DNA of 64,000 nucleotides from Pseudomonas sp. MRSN 12121 (GCF_000931465.1 NZ_CP010892.1:3743388-3807387), one strand, 5' to 3'. Positions 26,601-34,736 are shown, numbered from the stretch's first letter. The notes: generated by a model not told the origin, from the letters alone. Numbers and translations are program-made.

Positions 26601-28011
26601 GCAGGTCGCCGAACACCTCGCGGAAACCCGCCGGGATGAAGCCCGCCTCGTTCAGGTTGCTGGAGAACACCACCGGCGCCGAACGCGGGTGGCCCTGGCG
26701 GCGGCCTTCGCGCAGCACTTCCAGAGCGGGAAACGCCGAGCGGTCGATGGTCGCGTGCAGGCCGCGCTGGAAACGGCGCACCGCATCGGCGAACGGCAGT
26801 TGCGGCGCATCGTGGCATTCCACCAGGAGCAAGGTGGTGAAGTCGGCGATTGCCCGGTCGATGTCCGGGTGCTCGTCGTGGCGGTCGAACAGCGGCACGT
26901 TGAGCAGGAAGTCCGGCTGCTCGCTCCAGCGCGCCAGCACCGCGTTGAAGGCGGTGGCGAACACGCAGGACAGGGTCAGCCCGTGCCGGGTCGCCTGGGC
27001 GTGCAGGCGCTTGGCCTCGGCCTGGCTGAGCACGAAGGCCTGGCGGCTGAAACGCGGCTGGCGGATCGATTCGGGCGCGCGCGCCAGGGGCAACGCCGGG
27101 CCGTCGGGCAACTGCGCCAGGCGCTGGCACCAGTATTCGCGATCGCGGGCGTACGCCTCGGCGCGGCGCTGCCGGCGGCGCTCCAGGTAGTCGGCGAAGT
27201 GCAGGGTCGGCGCCGGCGACAGGGCGGCCGGCGCCCGGTAGGCCTGGCCCAGCTCCGCCATCAACAGGCGCAGGCTTTCCACGTCGGCCGCCAGCAGGTC
27301 GACACTCAACCACACCCGGTCCTGGCCGTCGGGCAACTGCACCAGGCCCACCAGCATCACCTGCCCGGCTTCGACATCCAGGCACTGATGCGAGCGCCAG
27401 TGGCGCAGTTCCTCCCAGGCTTGCAGCGCGGCGGCCGGTGCCTGCCGGCGCCAGTCCTGATGATCGAACGCCGGCTGCTGCGCGGCGGCGAGGATGCATT
27501 GGCGCCCTTCGCTGAAGCGGGCCCGCAGCATCGGGTGCCGGGCCTGCACCAGGCGCACGGCTTCTTCCAGACGCTGGGGCTCGATGCCCTGGCAGGCGAA
27601 TTCGAGCCAGGCATGGCAACTGATGTTGCCCAGCACTTCGTCCGGGCCGCGCCCCAGCCAGTAGGCCTGCTGCACCGGACTGAGCTCGAAGCCCTGCTCG
27701 GGCGCCGCCACGGCGGCCAGCGGTGCCGCCGCCGTGCGGCTCGGGACCTGCCCTTGCAGCAGCGCCAGCCAGGCGCCGATCCGGGGTTCGGCGCTCAACT
27801 GGGCGAAATCGACCTGCAGGCCGTGGCTGCGCAGGCGCTCCTGCAAGTACATCAGGCGGATCGAATCCAGCCCGCAGCCGAGGAGGTTTTCCTCGTCGCC
27901 CAGGCTGTCGATCTCAGCGCCGGTCGCGCCCAGCAACTGCGCCAGGTGTTCGATCAGCCAGCTCCGCAGGGGGTTCGTCGAGGGGGTGTCTGCTGTTGTC
28001 AGCTCGCTCAT
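23686..28011 (-). CDS. pchE: Dihydroaeruginoic acid synthetase PchE (NRPS: ArCP-Cy-A[E]-PCP)
   Basis: A 1441-residue synthetase, close to the 1438 of P. aeruginosa. The aryl carrier domain is at residues 10-90 (GLDSIRL, salicyl attachment site). A cyclisation domain with SVDLLAADVESL follows, then an adenylation domain (YVIYTSGSTGIPKG) interrupted by a methyltransferase-like insert, and a carrier domain (NFFSLGGDSLL). The insert has a degraded SAM motif (LDVRGGQLLD), as expected for the epimerase that gives pyochelin its stereochemistry; enantio-pyochelin PchE lacks it. The ATG at 28011 has AGGAAG six bases upstream; an in-frame TTG 24 bases further out is less likely. Confidence 0.95.
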   Translation of the reverse strand: MSELTTADTPSTNPLRSWLIEHLAQLLGATGAEIDSLGDEENLLGCGLDSIRLMYLQERLRSHGLQVDFAQLSAEPRIGAWLALLQGQVPSRTAAAPLAAVAAPEQGFELSPVQQAYWLGRGPDEVLGNISCHAWLEFACQGIEPQRLEEAVRLVQARHPMLRARFSEGRQCILAAAQQPAFDHQDWRRQAPAAALQAWEELRHWRSHQCLDVEAGQVMLVGLVQLPDGQDRVWLSVDLLAADVESLRLLMAELGQAYRAPAALSPAPTLHFADYLERRRQRRAEAYARDREYWCQRLAQLPDGPALPLARAPESIRQPRFSRQAFVLSQAEAKRLHAQATRHGLTLSCVFATAFNAVLARWSEQPDFLLNVPLFDRHDEHPDIDRAIADFTTLLLVECHDAPQLPFADAVRRFQRGLHATIDRSAFPALEVLREGRRQGHPRSAPVVFSSNLNEAGFIPAGFREVFGDLHAMLSQTPQVWLDHQLYRVDDGLLLAWDSIAELFADGVLDAMFQAYVELVQRLADSDWEQPQPVLLPLAQQARRERQNSVPALAPGRGLLEDFFAHSTRHPDDLALICGAQRCTYGELAARALRVAGGLLEAGMRPGEAVEICLPRGPAQVVAVFGVLAAGGCYVPVDTAQPPARRSLIESAAGIALVIAEQPPEPTPDSPPLRWLDPARLEQATPLAAPRPQAAHASAYVIYTSGSTGIPKGVEVSHGAAINTIDALQAELRIDRDDCLLAVSALDFDLSVFDLFGVLGQGARLVLLQPEETRDAARWAQLIAEHRVSLWNSAPALLEMALGIAASDCRYQSLRAVLLSGDWIALDLAARLRCHATPQCRVYGLGGATEAGIWSNLQAIDEVPHHWPSIPYGKPLAGQAYRVVDGHGRDVPDQVAGQLLIGGASLARGYRNDPCLTAQRFRCDERGRWYHTGDRGRFWSDGTLEFLGRIDQQVKLRGQRIELGEIEAALTAHPLIDSACAAVLPGNVASLGAALVMSASPQDVAPDALAAPSALDDTPQAEARVTAELLQRLLQGPALPAMPLLERWHQWLQGQPAEALSLGDALAQLGWREADLQAMVGSLQVLLRTEDGAAQVLFDPLLAPQAMALNLPAGRQLLDALSGAVQRQSNAQAGPLKVAVLDVRGGQLLDQWLNHLSHCDLRVTLFDTSPGLLAAATAGKPAHVTGQLLPDGLLPLEHCGAYDLVISFAALHGYAQPGDGLNLARALLKPQGRLLLADLLRDSPLGLVSAALLDSRPAVLPEAAQIARLLGQNGFAELRCLWRNPAMLLVEATAAGDSLAGDELRQGLQQRLPQAMRPEHLWCLPRLALNANGKVDRGRLQASLTQALQRRQPTAGEEGELPAALQPLAACWEAVLGRAVRSAQGNFFSLGGDSLLATRLLAAVREQLGVSLRMSDFYRQPTLAGMAELLARSATLEEGVL

Positions 28012-28066
28012 GAAAAGCTTCCTGTGGCCAGTCAAAATAAAGTCCGCGGCTCACCAAGATGGAAGC

Positions 28067-28088
28067 CATTATCAAATGAGACTTTATC
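28067..28088 (-). promoter_or_regulatory. Fur-like site upstream of pchE
   Basis: The plus strand reads CATTATCAAATGAGAC then TTTATC, an A/T-rich imperfect palindrome with TTATC/GATAA elements. It lies between the PchR-box-like element and the pchE start. The match to the Fur consensus is weaker than at fptA and pchD. Confidence 0.5.
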
Positions 28089-28115
28089 GCAAGCAGGTTT
28101 TCAGGAAGCGCCCGG

Positions 28116-28140
28116 GGCTTTAGATCCACGGGCCTTTTCA
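28116..28140 (-). promoter_or_regulatory. PchR-box-like element upstream of pchE
   Basis: On the minus strand TGAAAAGGCC is followed by seven bases and CTAAAGCC. The layout equals that upstream of pchD (TGAAAAAGTC, seven bases, CGAAAGCC) and fptA. It would let pchEFGHI be activated independently of pchR transcription. Confidence 0.65.
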
Positions 28141-28151
28141 TTCGATTCAGG

Positions 28152-28175
28152 GACACCGGCCCGCGGGCCGGTGTC
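28152..28175. terminator. 24-bp perfect palindrome between pchR and pchE
   Basis: GACACCGGCCCG and its exact complement CGGGCCGGTGTC abut with no spacer, two bases past the pchR stop codon. In RNA it gives a 10-bp stem with a CGCG loop. There is no T-run, so it is either an imperfect terminator, an mRNA 3'-end stabiliser or a protein-binding site. Confidence 0.5.
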
Positions 28176-28177
28176 GG

Positions 28178-29071
28178 TCAGCGGATCTCGCTGGGCGATA
28201 CGCCATAGCGTTTGCGAAAGGCGATGGAGAAATGCGCCGGGCTGTAGCCCACGCCATAGGCCACGGTGGAGACATTGCTCTCTTCGTCGCTGAGCATGCG
28301 GTGCGCCACGCTGAGGCGGTGCTCGTGCAGGTAACCGAACACGCTGGTGCCGAACACCTTGCGAAACCCCGCGGTGAGCTTGCGCGGGCTCATGCCGACA
28401 TGGCTGGCCAGGGCATTCAGGCTCGGCGGTTCGAGCAGCGAGCGCACCAGGCGGTCGCGGGCGGCGTGCACGCGCTCGACATCCGAGGAGGTGATACGCA
28501 GCTTCTGTTCCGGCTGCCCGCGCTCGCCCAGCAGGAACTGCGCGCTCAGGGCGGTCAGCTCCAGGGCCTTGCCGCCCAGGTAGAGCGAACGGCTCGGGCC
28601 CTGCATCGGGCAGGTGGCGATCTGTGTCGCCAGGGCCTGCATCGCCCGCGGCGCCGGGCGAATCATCATGTAGGGGTCGCCCCCGCCGCCGGCCAGCAGC
28701 TTGCGCGGCGCCATGCCCAGGTGACGGTCCAGGGACTCCAGGTCCAGTTGCACGATGGTGTAGCGCAGCGGCGTCGAGGTTCCGTAGATCTGCGACGAGG
28801 TGAACTCGCCGTCATTGACGATGGTGCACAGGCTCGGGCCCTTGATCGATTGCTCGGCGTGCCCGGGGATCCGGCAGGACAGCTCGCCGCTCTGCACCAG
28901 GATCAGCTTGAGGCCGCGTTCGAGCGGGTCTTCGACCCAGTCCTCGGTCTCGGACCAGAGGGTGCCGGTCACCAGGGTCATGTGCGGTTCCAGATAGACC
29001 GTTCCGGGTTGGTTGCCCTTGGGTTCGGCCTGCGTTTCCTGTTGAGACGGGGCGATGATCGTAATAGTCAT
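28178..29071 (-). CDS. pchR: Pyochelin-responsive AraC-family regulator PchR
   Basis: A 297-residue regulator, the length of P. aeruginosa PchR (296). It starts MTITIIAPSQQ and ends with the family-typical SIAFRKRYGVSPSEIR. The N-terminal sensor domain contains CRIPGHAEQSIKGPSLCTI. The C-terminal AraC/XylS DNA-binding domain occupies about residues 200-297. With ferripyochelin it activates pyochelin synthesis and uptake genes. The ATG at 29071 is chosen from family alignment and an AAGGGA upstream. It is divergent from pchDCBA and precedes pchE in the same orientation. Confidence 0.95.
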   Translation of the reverse strand: MTITIIAPSQQETQAEPKGNQPGTVYLEPHMTLVTGTLWSETEDWVEDPLERGLKLILVQSGELSCRIPGHAEQSIKGPSLCTIVNDGEFTSSQIYGTSTPLRYTIVQLDLESLDRHLGMAPRKLLAGGGGDPYMMIRPAPRAMQALATQIATCPMQGPSRSLYLGGKALELTALSAQFLLGERGQPEQKLRITSSDVERVHAARDRLVRSLLEPPSLNALASHVGMSPRKLTAGFRKVFGTSVFGYLHEHRLSVAHRMLSDEESNVSTVAYGVGYSPAHFSIAFRKRYGVSPSEIR

Positions 29072-29178
29072 TGGGTTTTCCCTTGATCCTGAGGCCATTA
29101 CGCGGGGGTGACCTGAATGTGAGAGAGGCATTTAAACCCTGAACCTCCCTGTTTGAAGCCACTGCGTATTTCATCTAA

Positions 29179-29203
29179 TGAAAAAGTCGCGGTACCGAAA
29201 GCC
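29179..29203 (+). promoter_or_regulatory. PchR-box-like element in the pchR-pchD intergenic region
   Basis: TGAAAAAGTC, seven bases, then CGAAAGCC. It lies 30 bp upstream of the Fur-like box and about 90 bp before the pchD ATG. The same element occurs at pchE and fptA. It could also mediate autoregulation of the divergent pchR gene. Confidence 0.65.
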
Positions 29204-29232
29204 TTCGCGTTGAGAAGCCCTCGGCAAAGGAC

Positions 29233-29251
29233 AATGATAATAGATCTCATT
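29233..29251 (+). promoter_or_regulatory. Fur-like box upstream of pchD
   Basis: AATGATAATAGATCTCATT is a 19-bp palindrome with AATGA/TCATT arms, close to the GATAATGATAATCATTATC consensus. Its position before pchDCBA supports iron repression of salicylate and pyochelin synthesis. Confidence 0.75.
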
Positions 29252-29292
29252 TAGCCATTTGTAGCCAATTATTTCTACAAATAGGAGATCCC

Positions 29293-30960
29293 ATGTCATT
29301 GCTCCCCTCCCCCCGTGTTCCCGAGTCCGTGGACGATCTGCCCGACTGGCCGGCGGCCTTCGCCCAACGCTATCGCGAGGCCGGCTACTGGCAGGACCAG
29401 ACCTTCACCCAGGCCCTGGAGGCGGCCGCCGCCCGCCACCCTGCGGCAATCGCGGTCACCGACGGCGCCCTGCACCTGGATTACCGCAGCCTGGCGCAGC
29501 GCTGCCGGCACCTGGCCGGCGGCTTGCGCCGGCTCGGCGTACAGGCCGGCGACAACGTGGTAGTGCACCTGCCCAACGGCAGCCGCTTCATCGAAGTGTG
29601 CTTTGCCCTGTTCCGCCTGGGCGCCCGGCCGATCCTCGCCCTGCCCGCCCACCGCCAGTTGGAGATCGGCGGCTTCTGCGGCTTTGCCCAGGCCTCGACC
29701 TACATCGGCAGCGACCTGCTGGAAGGCTTCGACTGCCGGCAGATGGCGCGCCAGTTGCTCGCGGCCCATCCGTCACTGCGCCAGGTGCTAATCGACGGCG
29801 ACAGCCAGGAGTTCACCGAGCTCGGCACGCTGTACCAGGGCGAACCGCTCGCCGAGGATGCCGGGCAGGCCAACGCGGTGGCCTGCTTCCAGCTGTCGGG
29901 CGGCACCACCGGCACCCCCAAGCTGATCCCCCGCCGGCACGCCGAATACCTCTACAACGTGCGGGCCAGTAGCGAGGTCTGCGGCCTCGACGCGCACACT
30001 GTGTACCTCGCCGCCCTGCCCATGGCGCACAACTTCACCCTGTGCTGCCCGGGCGTGGTCGGCACCCTGCTGGCCGGGGGCCGGGTGGTGTGTACCCGGC
30101 GCTCCGACCCGGACACCTGCTTCGCCCTGATCGGCGCCGAGCGGGTCACGGTCACCGCGCTGGTGCCGCCGCTGGCGATGCTCTGGCTCGATGCCCAGGC
30201 CCGGCGCCAGGCCGACCTGTCGAGCCTGCGCCTGCTGCAGGTCGGCGGCGCGAAACTGCTGAGCAGCGCCGCGGCGCGGGTCACTCCGGTGCTCGGCTGC
30301 GCCTTGCAGCAAGTGCTGGGCATGGCCGAGGGGCTGCTGTGCTACACCCGCCTGGACGACCGCGAGGAACTGATCCTGCACACCCAGGGCCGGCCGCTGT
30401 GCGCCGACGACGAAGTGCGCATCGTCGACCACCAGGGGCAGCCGGTCGCCGACGGCGAAGTCGGCGAACTGCAGGTGCGCGGGCCCTACACCATTCGCGG
30501 TTACTACCGCCTGCCGGAACACAACGCCCAGGCGTTCACCGCCGACGGTTTCTATTGCAGCGGCGACCGGGTGCGGCGGACCGCCGAGGGTTACCTGGTG
30601 GTCGAGGGCCGGGACAAGGACCAGATCAACCGCGGCGGCGAGAAGGTTGCCGCCGAGGAAGTGGAAAACCTGCTGATCGACCATCCGCAGGTGCATGACG
30701 CGGCGCTGGTGGCGATGCCCGACGCCCTGCTGGGCGAGTCCACCTGCGCCTTTATCGTCGCCCGCGACCCGGCGCCCTCGGCGTTCGGCCTCAAGCAGCA
30801 CCTGCGCAACCAGGGCCTGGCGGCGTTCAAGGTGCCGGACCGCATCGAGTTCGTCGCGCAGTTCCCGCAGACCGGGGTCGGCAAGGTCAGCCGCAAGGAC
30901 CTGCGCGCGCAGTTGCGCCGGGCCTGGCTCGACGCCAACCGCGGGAGCGTCGCCTCGTGA
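29293..30960 (+). CDS. pchD: Salicylate-AMP ligase PchD
   Basis: A 555-residue stand-alone adenylation enzyme of the DhbE/EntE/YbtE type (P. aeruginosa PchD is 547). It activates salicylate with ATP and loads it onto the aryl carrier domain of PchE. The A3 motif [14 protein letters not shown] (about residues 198-211), PMAHNF, and the C-terminal [14 protein letters not shown] and [10 protein letters not shown] motifs are present. AGGAGA lies before the ATG. It is the first gene of the pchDCBA operon, under a PchR-box-like element and a Fur-like box, and overlaps pchC (GTGA). Confidence 0.95.
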   Translation: MSLLPSPRVPESVDDLPDWPAAFAQRYREAGYWQDQTFTQALEAAAARHPAAIAVTDGALHLDYRSLAQRCRHLAGGLRRLGVQAGDNVVVHLPNGSRFIEVCFALFRLGARPILALPAHRQLEIGGFCGFAQASTYIGSDLLEGFDCRQMARQLLAAHPSLRQVLIDGDSQEFTELGTLYQGEPLAEDAGQANAVACFQLSGGTTGTPKLIPRRHAEYLYNVRASSEVCGLDAHTVYLAALPMAHNFTLCCPGVVGTLLAGGRVVCTRRSDPDTCFALIGAERVTVTALVPPLAMLWLDAQARRQADLSSLRLLQVGGAKLLSSAAARVTPVLGCALQQVLGMAEGLLCYTRLDDREELILHTQGRPLCADDEVRIVDHQGQPVADGEVGELQVRGPYTIRGYYRLPEHNAQAFTADGFYCSGDRVRRTAEGYLVVEGRDKDQINRGGEKVAAEEVENLLIDHPQVHDAALVAMPDALLGESTCAFIVARDPAPSAFGLKQHLRNQGLAAFKVPDRIEFVAQFPQTGVGKVSRKDLRAQLRRAWLDANRGSVAS

Positions 30961-31736
30961 GGCCGGATTGGCTGGCCCAGGGCGAGCGCTGGGTGCGGCC
31001 CTATCGACTGTCGCCGATGCCGCGCTGGCGCCTGGTGTGCTTCGCCCATGCCGGGGGCAGCGCGAGCTTCTTCCGCGACTGGGCCGACGCCCTGCCCATG
31101 GAAATCGATCTGCTGGCGATCCAGTACCCGGGGCGCGAGGACCGCTACAGCGAAGCCTGCCTGACGGACATGCACAGCCTCGCCGAGGCCGCCGCCCAGG
31201 CGCTGCACGGTTATGCCGACCGGCCCCTGGCGCTGTTCGGCCACAGCCTCGGCGCGGTGGTGGCCTACGAGGTGGCCGCGCGCCTGGAGCAACGGGCGAT
31301 CGCCGTCGAGCATCTGTTCGTGTCCGCCCATCCGGCCCCGCAGTGCCAGCGCGGCGGGCAGTTGCACCAGGGGCCGGACCAGGCGCTGCTGGACGATGTG
31401 CGGCGCCTTTCCAGCCGCCCCAACCCGCTGCTCGAAGACCCGGCCCTGCACGAGCTGTTCCTGCCCGGCCTGCGCAACGACTACCGCATCGTCGAGACCT
31501 ACGGCCGCGCGTCACCGCAGCCGCTGCGCAGCCGGATCGAGGTGTTCTACCCCGAGCAAGACCCCGAGGTCGATCTCGACGAAGCGCTCGCCTGGCAAGC
31601 CGCCAGCCACCAGCCACTGCACCTGCAGCGCTGGGACGGCGAGCACTTCTACCTGATCGAGCAACGCCAGGCGCTGCTCGATGCCCTGGCGACCACGCTG
31701 CTCGGTCGCTCTCCACTGCCCTGCCCTACCCCCTGA
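30957..31736 (+). CDS. pchC: Type II thioesterase PchC
   Basis: A 259-residue alpha/beta hydrolase that clears wrongly loaded groups from the carrier domains of PchE and PchF. The nucleophile elbow GHSLG has serine near residue 97, and the N-terminal FAHAGGSA motif is typical of NRPS editing thioesterases. A late WDGEHFYL segment supplies the probable catalytic histidine. Translation starts at GTG overlapping the pchD stop. The length is close to the family norm of about 250. Confidence 0.93.
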   Translation: MRPDWLAQGERWVRPYRLSPMPRWRLVCFAHAGGSASFFRDWADALPMEIDLLAIQYPGREDRYSEACLTDMHSLAEAAAQALHGYADRPLALFGHSLGAVVAYEVAARLEQRAIAVEHLFVSAHPAPQCQRGGQLHQGPDQALLDDVRRLSSRPNPLLEDPALHELFLPGLRNDYRIVETYGRASPQPLRSRIEVFYPEQDPEVDLDEALAWQAASHQPLHLQRWDGEHFYLIEQRQALLDALATTLLGRSPLPCPTP

Positions 31737-31750
31737 GGAAAAACCCTTCC

Positions 31751-32056
31751 ATGAAAACCCCTGACGCTTGCGAAGGCCTGCCGGACATCCGGATCGCCAT
31801 CGACTCACTGGACCACCAGATCATCGAACTCATGCGCCAACGCATGGCTTACGTCAAAGCCGCCGCCCGTTTCAAACCGACCGAAAGCAGCATCGCCGCG
31901 CCCGAGCGGGTCGCACAGATGCTCCCGCAACGGCGCCAGTGGGCCGAGGAAGCCGGGCTGGAAGCGCACTTCGTGGAAACCCTGTTCGCCCAGATCATCC
32001 ATTGGTACATCGCCCAGCAAGTGCTGCACTGGCGCGCCACGAGAACCCCGGCATGA
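31751..32056 (+). CDS. pchB: Isochorismate-pyruvate lyase PchB
   Basis: A 101-residue AroQ-fold enzyme, exactly the length of P. aeruginosa PchB. It converts isochorismate to salicylate and pyruvate. The active-site residues known in the P. aeruginosa enzyme are conserved at the same numbers: Arg14, Arg31, Lys42 and Gln90. The ATG at 31751 follows pchC by 14 bases, with GAGGA about eleven bases upstream. Its TGA overlaps the pchA start (ATGA), coupling the two steps of salicylate synthesis. Confidence 0.95.
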   Translation: MKTPDACEGLPDIRIAIDSLDHQIIELMRQRMAYVKAAARFKPTESSIAAPERVAQMLPQRRQWAEEAGLEAHFVETLFAQIIHWYIAQQVLHWRATRTPA

Positions 32057-33450
32057 GCGCCTTCAGCCAACTGGCGGAGCACGCCCCGGGGCTGACCCGC
32101 GTGTTCGAGCAGGCGCGCCAGCGGGCCGCCGGGCAAGGCGCGCCGGTGCTGGCCAGCTACGCCCTGGCGATCGGCGCCCTGGACCTGCTGGAACTGTTCT
32201 GCAAGGCCGACCAGCCCCACGCCGAAAGCCTGTTCTGGCGCGCCGCCGACGGTGGCCGCAGCCTGTTCGGCTGGGGCGTGGCGGCGCAGCTGGACGGGGT
32301 CGGCGAGCAGCGCTTCGCGACGGTGGACCGGCAATGGCAGCACTGGCTGCGCAGCGCGGTGATCCATGGCCCGCAGCCACCGGCGATCTGCGGTGGCTTC
32401 CGCTTCGACCCGCAGGTCGCGCCCAGCGAGACCTGGCAAGGTTTCGGCGACGGCTCGATGCTGCTGATGACCTTGCTCCTGATCCGCGACGGCGAGCAGT
32501 GCTGGCTGGTGTGCCAGCAGCGGATCGCGGCGAGCGACGACCCCGCCGGCCGCTGCGAGCATGTGCTGGAGCAATGGAACGCGCTGATGGACCGCTACCT
32601 GTCGCCGGCGGCCTCGACCGCCGCGCCGCGGCATACCGGCGACCACTGCCTGCCCCGCGCCGCCTGGGAAGACAAGGTCGCCCATGCGCTGCACGTGCTG
32701 CGCCACAGCGCGCTGAACAAGGTGGTGCTGGCGCGACAGGTGCGCAGCGAGTTCTCCCACGCCGTCAACCCCGGCCGCACTCTGGCGCGCCTGGCCGGCA
32801 ACGATCCGGCGGCGTACCTGTTCGCCTTCCGCCGCCAGCGCGCGTGCTTTATCGGCGCCTCGCCGGAGCGCCTGGCGAAACTGCACGACGGCCATCTGCA
32901 AACCCTGGCGCTGGCCGGCACCTGCCGTCGCGATCCGGACCCGCAGCGCGACGCCGAACTGGCGCGCGAGTTGCTCGATTGCGCGAAGAACCGCCATGAA
33001 CACGCAGTGGTGGTGCAGATCATCCAGAGCGACCTGGCGCCCTGGGTCGAGCGCCTGCAGGTGCCGCCGACGCCGGCGATCCAGCGCCTGAGCCGGGTGC
33101 AGCACCTGAGCACGGTCATCGAAGGCCGGCTGCGCCCCCGCGCCAGCCTGCTGCAAGTGGTGGCGACCCTGCACCCGACTCCCGCCGTCGGCGGGCACGA
33201 GCGACAGCAGGCCATGGCCCATATCCGCCAGTTCGAAGGCTTCGACCGCGGCTGGTACGCCGCGCCGCTGGGCTGGCTGGATGCGCGGGGCAACGGCGAG
33301 TTCATCGTCGGCCTGCGCTCGGCGCTGCTCGACGACCGGCAAGCCTGGCTGTTCGCCGGCTGCGGCATCGTGCAGTGCTCCGACCCGGCCAGCGAATACG
33401 AGGAAACCTGTATCAAGCTGGCGGGCATGCAGGTGGCGTTGCAGGCGTGA
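32053..33450 (+). CDS. pchA: Isochorismate synthase PchA
   Basis: A 465-residue chorismate-utilising enzyme (P. aeruginosa PchA is 476) that isomerises chorismate to isochorismate, the first step of salicylate and pyochelin synthesis. Family motifs include FIGASPERL and LALAGTCRRDPDP (about residues 270-300), HEHAVVVQII, STVIEGRL and the C-terminal LHPTPAVGG and GCGIVQCSDPASEYEET. It is the last gene of pchDCBA and is followed by two hairpins. Confidence 0.95.
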   Translation: MSAFSQLAEHAPGLTRVFEQARQRAAGQGAPVLASYALAIGALDLLELFCKADQPHAESLFWRAADGGRSLFGWGVAAQLDGVGEQRFATVDRQWQHWLRSAVIHGPQPPAICGGFRFDPQVAPSETWQGFGDGSMLLMTLLLIRDGEQCWLVCQQRIAASDDPAGRCEHVLEQWNALMDRYLSPAASTAAPRHTGDHCLPRAAWEDKVAHALHVLRHSALNKVVLARQVRSEFSHAVNPGRTLARLAGNDPAAYLFAFRRQRACFIGASPERLAKLHDGHLQTLALAGTCRRDPDPQRDAELARELLDCAKNRHEHAVVVQIIQSDLAPWVERLQVPPTPAIQRLSRVQHLSTVIEGRLRPRASLLQVVATLHPTPAVGGHERQQAMAHIRQFEGFDRGWYAAPLGWLDARGNGEFIVGLRSALLDDRQAWLFAGCGIVQCSDPASEYEETCIKLAGMQVALQA

Positions 33451-33458
33451 GGCCCGGC

Positions 33459-33496
33459 CCTCCCGGCACGGTTGCCTAGCGGGCCATGCCGGGAGG
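33459..33496 (+). terminator. Inverted repeat after pchA
   Basis: CCTCCCGGCA (33459-33468) and TGCCGGGAGG (33487-33496) form a perfect 10-bp stem with an 18-nt loop directly after pchA. There is no T-run, so it may be a mRNA 3'-end structure that works with the next hairpin. Confidence 0.5.
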
Positions 33497-33537
33497 TACA
33501 GCGAGCTTCGGCGGATCGCCTCGGAAAGCGCATACGC

Positions 33538-33569
33538 AAAAAATCCGATGCCTTTCGACATCGGATTTT
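33538..33569. terminator. Bidirectional intrinsic terminator between pchA and the chitinase gene
   Basis: AAAATCCGATG (33540-33550) pairs with CATCGGATTTT (33559-33569), with a loop of eight bases. A-runs and T-runs flank the GC core on both strands, so it can end transcription from both converging operons. Confidence 0.8.
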
Positions 33570-33600
33570 CATCGCTTACCCTCAGCGATCGAGGCTGTGG

Positions 33601-33626
33601 GGCATCCGGCACGTCTGCCGGATGCC
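33601..33626. terminator. Hairpin just past the chitinase stop
   Basis: GGCATCCGGCA (33601-33611) and TGCCGGATGCC (33616-33626) form a perfect 11-bp stem with a CGTC loop. It lies 14 bp beyond the chitinase stop on the minus strand. It lacks a T-run and precedes the bidirectional terminator. Confidence 0.5.
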
Positions 33627-33640
33627 TGCCTGATCGAGGG

Positions 33641-34699
33641 CTAGTGAGCGGCCTGCGGGTGGGGCTCGTCCTGCGTTGCAGGGGCCGGCTGGCCACCGTT
33701 GATCAGCGGCCCGTAGCGCCGGCTGAATTCCTGGTTGTAGGCCACGTGGTCCTTGTTGAACCCGTTGTCCCAGTTGACCGACCAGGTCATCAGGCCCTTG
33801 ATCGACACCCCTTTGGCATAGAGGCGCTTGAACGCATTGGTCACCGCCAGCGGGTTGACCACGTACCCGGTGGCCGCGGCATCGACGTTGGCGGGCAGGC
33901 CAATGACGAATTTGTCGGCCGGGATCTGGGTGAAACCGCGCGTACCGCTGACCAGGCTTTCGCTCAGGTAATAGAGGAAGTCCTCCTTCATCGCATCGTT
34001 GTTCTGCGCGATCCAGGCCCCCTTGCCGTTGTTCGCCTCCTGCACCCAGAGGCCATCGCCGCCCTGGTTGTAGAACTGCGGCGCGATGAAGTCGTAGTAG
34101 CCCTCCAACGCCTTGAGGTAGCCGACGTATCGTCCGGCAGCGGTCAGGTAGGGAAACTCCGGCGCCATGCTGATGATGAAATGCTTGCCCTGGGCGGCAT
34201 AGTGGTCCTTGACCAGCTTCAGCGCCGCAGGCAGCACGGTCTTGTTGCTGGCGGCATCGATCGCGCTCTGTTCGAGGTCGATGTCCAGCCCGTCGAAGCC
34301 GTAGGTTTCCACCAGGCGGATGATTTCATGGGCCAACGGCTGTTCCTGGCCCGGGTTCAACGCGATGTGCGCATCGGCGCCCCCCAGGGACATCAGCACC
34401 GCCCGGCCCTGGCCGTTCAGCACGCCCACCTGGCGACGAAACTCGGCATCGGACAGGTTGTACGGCTTGAACGTCGGAATGCCGCTGCCCTTCATGAAGG
34501 CCACGACCACCACGTTGTAGTCCCGAGGCACATCTTCCAGGCTCATATTGGCAAACTGCCCGCGCTGGTAGCCGTCCGACGGGCCGGCCGGCCAGTTGTG
34601 CCAGTAGCCCATGAGAATCTTCTTGCCCGCCAGGCTCGGCATCCGCGACGCAGCATCGTCCTGCGGCGCCTTGAGGTGGGTAAAGTCAAACTTTGTCAT
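33641..34699 (-). CDS. Glycoside hydrolase family 18 chitinase
   Basis: A 352-residue endochitinase-type enzyme. The catalytic DGLDIDLE motif is at residues 136-143 (Glu143 as acid), with SLGG at 104-107 and a substrate-binding MTWSVNWD near 320. No N-terminal signal peptide is visible: the protein begins with a polar stretch (MTKFDFTHLK), then goes straight into the barrel (KKILMGYWHNW). No chitin-binding module is attached. AAGGA lies upstream of the ATG. It follows the LPMO gene by 37 bp and is probably co-transcribed, so the pair would attack chitin together. How it leaves the cell is unclear. Confidence 0.92.
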   Translation of the reverse strand: MTKFDFTHLKAPQDDAASRMPSLAGKKILMGYWHNWPAGPSDGYQRGQFANMSLEDVPRDYNVVVVAFMKGSGIPTFKPYNLSDAEFRRQVGVLNGQGRAVLMSLGGADAHIALNPGQEQPLAHEIIRLVETYGFDGLDIDLEQSAIDAASNKTVLPAALKLVKDHYAAQGKHFIISMAPEFPYLTAAGRYVGYLKALEGYYDFIAPQFYNQGGDGLWVQEANNGKGAWIAQNNDAMKEDFLYYLSESLVSGTRGFTQIPADKFVIGLPANVDAAATGYVVNPLAVTNAFKRLYAKGVSIKGLMTWSVNWDNGFNKDHVAYNQEFSRRYGPLINGGQPAPATQDEPHPQAAH

Positions 34700-34736
34700 G
34701 TTCTAATCCTTCAGAACGTTTGGGTGAATCGCCGAC

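Noticed and set aside
28012..28035. TTG start adding eight residues to PchE
   Set aside because: The internal ATG has a well-placed AGGAAG, which lies inside the proposed extension, and gives the usual family length.
24376..28293. A 1305-codon open frame antisense to pchE
   Set aside because: Same reason: it is rich in Gln, Arg and Gly repeats typical of a frame opposite a GC-biased gene, with no start signal.
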